Shown: in pieces, positions 5,952 to 11,062 of the stretch
Layout of the letters: each line of letters begins with the position of its first letter
Numbering within the stretch: position 1 is the stretch's first letter
Assembly (NCBI GenBank): GCA_019973155.2
Contig: BPQB01000215.1
Coordinates: forward strand, 1 to 11,062
Reading direction: 5' to 3'
Length of the DNA: 11,062 nucleotides
From: Phanerochaete sordida
Lineage: Eukaryota; Basidiomycota; Agaricomycetes; Polyporales; Phanerochaetaceae
Made by a program: the position numbers and the translations under genes
Notes under the pieces: model-generated
What the model saw: only the letters and a program-made list of their open reading frames with translations
Told to the model about the DNA's origin: nothing
The model's database searches: none

Positions 5952-7166
5952 TCAGGCTCGGCGCCCCTCCTCCCAGCTGAGATCGGCCTTGGCGCAATCG
6001 TACGGTGCTAGGTAGAAGTATTCCGTTTCCGTGTGGAAGGGTCGGAAAGAGGCGGCCAGAGACTCGAAGTTCGTGGCTGCGAGCTTGCGTGGGGCTTCAG
6101 GATTCTCGCGATGGAACTTCTTGACTAGCGCGGAGGCGTGGTCGAGGTTCGCAGCAGGTTCCCAGGAGTCACCAGCAGCGCCGTATCCCTTCCAGCGGAC
6201 TTTGTACTGGAGTTGGCGACGGAATAGGCGGCTGTCGAGGATCTTCTCGACGGTGTACTCCTCCTCGCCGTCCACTTGGACAGGCTTGGGTGGTGGTGGC
6301 TTGGAGACGCCCTGGTCGTGCCACGGGCTGAGGCGGTTGACGTGCAGGACAGGGTGGATCTTTAGCCAGTGCGGCAGCTCAAGCTTATAGTCGAGTTCAC
6401 CGACTTTCTCGAGGACCTTAAACGGGCCAAGCTGGCGTGGACCGAGCTTGGGCGAGGGTTGATGGACCTTGATGTCCTTGGAGCTGAGCCAGACCATATC
6501 TCCAGGCTTGAAGACGTGGGCGCGTTTCTTTGCGGCCTCGTAGTCCTCTTTCATGCGGAGTTTGGTTTGGCGAAGGGCAGCTTCAGCTTCCTTGCGGATA
6601 TGGGCCATACGATCCAGACGTTCGTCCAGTGCCGGTATGTTGGAGTGCTTTCCGGCGGGGATAGTGAAGTCTGGGGTATACCCGTAAACGATTTCAAAAG
6701 GCGTGCGTCCAGTGGCGCTGGAGACGTGTGAATTCAGCACGAACTCCGCCATGGGTAGCCAATCGACCCAGTTGTCTTGTCGCTGGGAGACAAAGAGGCG
6801 CAGGAACTTCTCTACTTCTTGGTTCTTGCGCTCGACCTTGCCGTTGCCTTCAGGATGATAGGCGGTGGTCAAGCCGGTCTGAATACCAAGGCGCTTGTAG
6901 AGAGCACGCATGTAGCGAGCAGCAAACTGAGGTCCGCGATCGGAGAAGATCTTGCGCGGGAGACCATGTAGACGGAAGATATCGGTGTCGTGGACATCGG
7001 CCATGCCTTCGGCGGTGACTGTAGAGTCAACGGGCACGAGATGGCATTGGTCTGAGTGATGGTCCACGTAGACAGCGACAGAGTCTTTCTTAGTCTTCGC
7101 GTCGCGCGGGAGCTGAGTGATGAGATCGACTCCGACGTGTTCCCAGGGCCCGGGAGGTACTTCTTG
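5952..7166 (-). pseudogene. pol: Pol C-terminus: integrase DDE core, GPY/F-like module and chromodomain
   Basis: Second half of a pol gene cut by copy B; the frame here is intact for about 404 codons. Numbering from the codon just after the insertion, the integrase catalytic triad is D15 (HVGVDLI), D77 (FSDRGPQF) and E113 (GKVERKNQE), with DX35E spacing. LNSHVSSATGRTPFEIVYG follows, then a GPY/F-like stretch (LGPFKVLEKV through HPVLHVNRLSPW, about 243-283). A chromodomain follows at about 303-356, with EYTVEKIL, VRWKGY and DSWEP. Its likely methyl-lysine cage residues Y305, W326 and Y329 are present, so it could direct integration to H3K9-methylated chromatin. A stop at 5954-5952 precedes the polypurine tract. 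The fragment has no start of its own and cannot make integrase while separated from the upstream part. Confidence 0.92.
7160..7166. repeat. 7-bp target-site duplication, left side of copy B
   Basis: CTTCTTG precedes the element end CACCAGACCATG and is repeated at 9371-9377. The next base C also matches by chance. On the minus strand it reads CAAGAAG, part of the integrase coding sequence. Confidence 0.9.
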
Positions 7167-7177
7167 CACCAGACCAT

Positions 7178-7236
7178 GTAGCTCTTTTATAAAACGTCCC
7201 TACTATACTAATAAATCGTTTAGCAAAAAACGCTAC
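7178..7236 (-). repeat. Right terminal hairpin module, copy B
   Basis: Counterpart of 4301-4359. Relative to copy A one arm base differs (ATCGTTTAGC versus ATTGTTTAGC), which strengthens the stem here. The TAGTATAGTAG loop motif is retained. Confidence 0.75.
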
Positions 7237-9301
7237 AAGCCCTAGTTGGCAATATAACGCATTTTCCGGGCATTTACAGGGGTATGTTTTTAAAAGGGAC
7301 TGTTTCGGGCGCCTATTTTCGAAACTGTCTGGAAAGCTGCGCAGCTTAACGGAAAGACATATTCCAAAAGGAGACAGCCCAAAAATGGACAGGGGAGGAG
7401 TTATTCACAAAAGAACGGCGGGGAGCCGAGTCTTTGCGGCTTTAGTGCGGCCTCCCGGTGCCGCCATCAGCGCATCAGCGCCACAAAGGAGACCCTGACC
7501 GGGCCAACCGGGTACCTGTCCGGGAAGCGCCCAATGCGGTCATGGGCATCAATTTCGCTTCTGGGGGCCATTTCTGCTGCTTCTCCTCGCTCCCCTGGCT
7601 TCCTGGGGCCTCTACACTATGTAGATTACTGTTTACTATGTATGTATAGTATAGAGGGAAGACAGGGACCCAATTGAACCGCTGTGGAATATAATAAATG
7701 ATTGATTATATTTGATTTCGATTTTTCTGGGCCTGAAAGCGGCCTGCAACCCTTTCCACCGGTTCTGAGCCCTTTCCAGCTATGCCAAAGGGTTATGTAA
7801 CCCTTAAAGAAGCTAGACGAGAGATTTGGGGGCCTAGGGGTAGCAGGGAAGTGGTAGGGGACCTGCGAGGATCTGCCAAAAAAAGGTGTGAATATCGTGT
7901 GGCAAATGCCTGGATTCTCATCGCATAAGGTCTATAAACTGCCCTGTATACTTGCTTTTGCATCCCCCGCCTTCGTTCCCATGCGATCTTCAAGATCTGG
8001 TCGTTTCCCACGGGCGCTTTTTGGCTGATTTTGACGAAATCGCCCAGATCGCAGCGCAACCGTTGAGAATGGCGCGGGCGCTGTATCTCAGATCGATTCG
8101 CAGTCTATGAAAACGGGGGAGTACAGATTCGCAAGTAAATCGGAGGGGAAATGGTGGATATACATACCTGCAAAAGCGAAAAGTGGCCTTTGGTTTGCTT
8201 CTGGGCACTTCAGAACACCGAAGTGAAAGCAGGTATGTGCCTGGCTGCTGTAGGATAGGAAGACAGGTCCGGACCTCTCAAACATGTCAGTACATCTTTG
8301 TAGGGCTTGTATGTAGCAGGAATTGATCCAATACTGCGTGGATCCTTTTGGGTAGCTGCATATATGGTGTTTTGGGGCCAAAGTGCCCAAAAATGCGCAT
8401 TCAAGAGCCAGGAACATTTCATTCCCACTATCCTACAGCTCCGAGACGTTGGATATAGCGTTATATAGCACCCATACACATTGTGGCACAGCCCCAGCAA
8501 GATTGGACCGCTGTGGAAGCTGCAGGAGCCTGGGGAATGCCCCCTGAACGCGATTTTGGAGGGTTTTGACCCCCTGTATAGATTCCCCTACGTGTTACAC
8601 GCGTCAAAACACCTTTCCCATGGTACTACATACCAATGACACGTAAACGACGCGTCCGACACGTCAGGGACGCGATGAGGAAGGTATGGAAGCCCCTGTC
8701 CCTGGCGCATTAATTCCCCGAAATTCGAGGATACTTCCCAGGATATTGCTGGGCCCTAAGACCGCCCTGGGACTCTCCATATGGGTATGCCCCATGCCAT
8801 AGTACCTATACGACGCGCTGTACCGTGCCCACACCCCATTGAAGGCCCAAGGGTGCCCCAGTGCACGCATTTGAAATTCGTTGAAATTCCAGTTAATTCC
8901 GTAATATATTCGCATACCCTGGGGAACCCCCACAGATGAGGGTTAGTACTACAATACCTTCTAGCTACGGTATCTACCACTTTGCCCCATGCTCCTGGCC
9001 CTGGAGGGAGCAGGGGAGCAGCAGGAATACCCCTGCCAGCCAAATTCTCGCTTATGGCGCTTATTTCCGTTTTGGGCAGGTGCCCAGCTTGGTGGCGCTA
9101 GGGCGCCAAATGCTTTTATCGCCGGCTCCCGGCGGGTATTTTGCGAATAGCGAGCTCAGTTTTGATCGGGAGGGGTCCCTGTCAATGAGAGATATGATAT
9201 TTTCTATGTTCTCTACAACTTTGGTTTTCTGACATATGACCCCGGAAAAACATATGCCTTTTTAAAAAGAGGTCCCTCCCCTTTTGGCCCACATACCCCT
9301 G

Positions 9302-9359
9302 GTAGCGTTTTTTGCAAAACGACTTACTACTATACTAGCTGCTTTTACAAAAACGCTAC
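9302..9359 (-). repeat. Left terminal hairpin module, copy B
   Basis: Exact counterpart of 2178-2235, with stem arms and TAGTATAGTAG loop unchanged. Confidence 0.75.
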
Positions 9360-9370
9360 ATGGACGGCTG

Positions 9371-9377
9371 CTTCTTG
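9371..9377. repeat. 7-bp target-site duplication, right side of copy B
   Basis: CTTCTTG follows the element end CATGGACGGCTG and matches 7160-7166. Confidence 0.9.
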
Positions 9378-10706
9378 CGGCTGTAGCGTAGCCTTGGGGT
9401 GAGGTGCAGGCTTGTAGCGCTGACACTGATCGCAACCCAGCACGTAACGCTCAACGTCGGAGGATACGTGAGGCCACCAGTAGTAGCGTGAGACTAGTTC
9501 GAGCGTGGCGTGTTTACCGGGGTGTCCAGCTGTCGGGGAGTCGTGACATGACTGGATGACGTCGTTGCGCAGCGAGGGGCTGTTCGGGACGTAGAGCTTG
9601 CCCTTGTAGTACAACAGGCCTTCGTGCTCTTCCCATTCGAGAGTACCGTTCTGGAGACGGCGCGGGCCATTGGTGCGAAGCGTCTGTAGGGCGTCGGCGA
9701 CTTCTTGTTCCTTGTCGGAGTTATCTCTGATGCGCTTCTCCAGCGGCGCGATCTTGGCGAAGACCGCGGTGGCTGCGATCTTAAACTGCTCTGGCTTGAG
9801 CACGATCTGGGATCTGTTATCCTCGTCGTCCGAGATGTAGAGAGAGGACGGCCGAGAGAGGGGATCGGCGATCAGATGAGTCTTTCCGGGCTTGTGAACG
9901 ATGCGGAAGTCGTATTCGGCTAGGTAGCAGGCCCAGCGAGCTTGTCTGCGAGTGAGGTTCTGTGCGGTCTTCCAATACTGGAGGTTTTGGTGATCCGTCC
10001 AGATGTCGAAGGGCTCGGGGAGACCCTCGAGGAACTGACGCCAGTCTTTCAGGGCCTCGATGATCGCTAGCATCTCGCGGTCCCAGATCTCGTAGTTGCG
10101 CTCGGCAGGACTCATCGTCTGAGAGCGGAATGCGATTGGATGCCAGAGCTTGTCGTTCGGATCCAGCTGGGCGATAACTCCCCCAGTGGCGTAGCCAGAG
10201 GCATCGGTCTCTATCCTAGTTGGATAGTCGATGTTCCACATGGCGAGCACGGGCTGAGCCGTAAACGCGCGCTTGAGTGTCTCGAAAGCGTCCGCCTGAG
10301 CGGAGCCCCAATTAAACGGTACGTCCTTCTTTGTCAGATCGTGTAGAGGGCGACAGATCTTAGAGAAGTCCTTGATGAAGCGACGGTAGAAGTTGGCGAA
10401 CCCGACGAAGCCTCGAACGTCTTTGAGGTTCTTGGGTGTGGGCCACTCCGTAACCGCCTTAACCTTGGCTGGGTCCATGCCGACCTGTCCTTCGCGGATC
10501 AGGAGCCCGAGGTACTCGATCTCGTCGCGCTCGAATTCGCATTTCTCAGGACGGAGATACAAGTTGTACTGCGCGAGACGCTCGAGGACTTCGTGGACGA
10601 TCTTGCGATGGGAGGCGATGTCGTTGGACCAGATGAGGATGTCGTCGAGGTAGACCGCAACCTTGCCTGCAGCAATGAGGTTGGCAAAGACGTGGTTCAT
10701 AAGCGC

Positions 10707-10709
10707 CTA
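10707..10709 (-). other. Premature amber stop in reverse transcriptase
   Basis: TAG in frame between NSPATF and ALMNHVF. The frame continues unbroken on both sides, so this is a single nonsense change and not a frameshift. It falls before the YLDD catalytic motif and would abolish RT from this copy. Confidence 0.85.
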
Positions 10710-11062
10710 GAATGTCGCAGGGCTGTTGCAGAGGCCGAAGTACATGACGCGCGGCTCGAACAGGCCTTGATTAGTGACAAAGGCGGCTTTCCATTCATCG
10801 CCTTCCTTAATCCGGACGTTGTTGTAGCCCCAACGGACATCGAACTTGGTGAAGATCTTGGCGCCTTGCAGCTTGTTGATGGTGTCGGCTGCCAAGGGTA
10901 GCGGGTAGCGGTTCTTCACAGTGATGTCGTTGAGCTTCCGGTAGTCCTGGACGAAGCGGAGTTTGCCGTCCTTCTTCTTGATGAAGAAGACAGGAGACGC
11001 GATTGGAGACTTGCTCGGGACAACGTAGCCCTTGGCGAGGGCGTCCTCGAGGAATCGCTTAA

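Larger units (their letters stand above)
7167..9370 (-). mobile_element. 2204-bp non-autonomous TIR element, copy B (inverted, inside pol)
   Basis: Reverse-complement copy of the element at 2167-4370, with identical length and gap-free pairing (x with 11537-x). It interrupts pol between the integrase zinc finger and the DDE core. Element plus one duplication is 2211 bp, divisible by three. Deleting it rejoins the integrase frame at a Gln-Glu codon pair of a family-typical LQPQ...PPGPWE context, so the target site and both ends are known to the base. Reading pol into it gives a stop about 10 codons in (9347-9345). Differences from copy A are mostly transitions, plus one four-base block (8786-8789). 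The internal motifs of copy A are present except for point changes. No protein function is recognised. Confidence 0.9.
9371..11062 (-). pseudogene. pol: Pol: reverse transcriptase, RNase H and integrase zinc finger, partial and broken
   Basis: Middle of a Ty3/gypsy pol entering from the right edge. RT blocks in order: SPIASPVFFIKKKDGKLRF, QDYRKLNDITVKNRYPLP, FTKFDVRWGYNNVRI, FGLCNSPATF, then the catalytic YLDD (VAVYLDDILIW), and further on YLGLLIREGQVGMDPAKV and FVGFANFYRRFI. RNase H follows with ETDASGYATGG, YEIWDREMLAI, WTDHQNLQYW and IADPLSRP, so all four acidic positions look present. The integrase HHCC zinc finger follows (HDSPTAGHPGKH then CDQCQ). Two lesions are present. An in-frame TAG at 10709-10707 lies directly after PATF, where relatives have a Gln codon (a CAG-to-TAG transition). 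Copy B is inserted at 9370. Otherwise the frame is continuous from 11061 to the insertion. The RT N-terminus and the protease lie outside the window. Confidence 0.92.

Noticed and set aside
1..11062. CRISPR array, rRNA, tRNA or bacterial operon
   Set aside because: No regularly spaced short repeats and no tRNA or rRNA sequence. All recognisable genes are eukaryotic LTR-retroelement genes.

Overview
The window reads as transposon-rich nuclear DNA of a filamentous fungus, most likely a basidiomycete. This rests on the Ty3/gypsy chromovirus type (self-primed, chromodomain-bearing, GC-rich coding) and not on any host gene, because no host gene is visible. Everything recognisable belongs to mobile DNA. 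All retroelement genes lie on the minus strand.

Layout, right to left as the retroelement reads. From 11062 to 9371 is the 3-prime two thirds of a pol gene: reverse transcriptase, RNase H and the integrase zinc finger. An in-frame TAG interrupts it at 10709-10707. From 9370 to 7167 is a 2204-bp insertion (copy B). From 7166 to 5952 pol resumes with the integrase DDE core, a GPY/F-like module and a C-terminal chromodomain. Next come a polypurine tract (5927-5915) and a probable 647-bp LTR (about 5914-5268) with a TATA box. The LTR is followed by a candidate self-primer binding site (5265-5256). A second internal region then starts: an unrecognised 241-codon open frame without ATG (5110-4385), a second 2204-bp insertion (copy A, 4370-2167), gag (1767-490), and the aspartic protease start of another pol that runs off the left edge. 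The order is therefore pol end, one LTR, gag and pol start, as in two head-to-tail copies sharing a single LTR, or a permuted unit.

The most notable object is the 2204-bp repeat. The two copies are in opposite orientation, have identical length, and align without net gaps (position x in copy A pairs with 11537-x in copy B). They are about 97-98% identical over the stretches compared by eye. Each copy is flanked by its own 7-bp target duplication (ACACCTT for A, CTTCTTG for B), and its imperfect terminal inverted repeats begin CAGCCGTCCATGTAGC and CACCAGACCATGTAGC. Removing copy B plus one duplication restores the integrase frame exactly, which proves the boundaries. I recognise no protein in the element, and open frames shared by both copies have mostly amino-acid-changing differences. 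It looks like a recently active non-autonomous DNA transposon of a family I cannot assign. Each end folds into an approximately 58-nt hairpin module, and the two modules can also be aligned as direct repeats.
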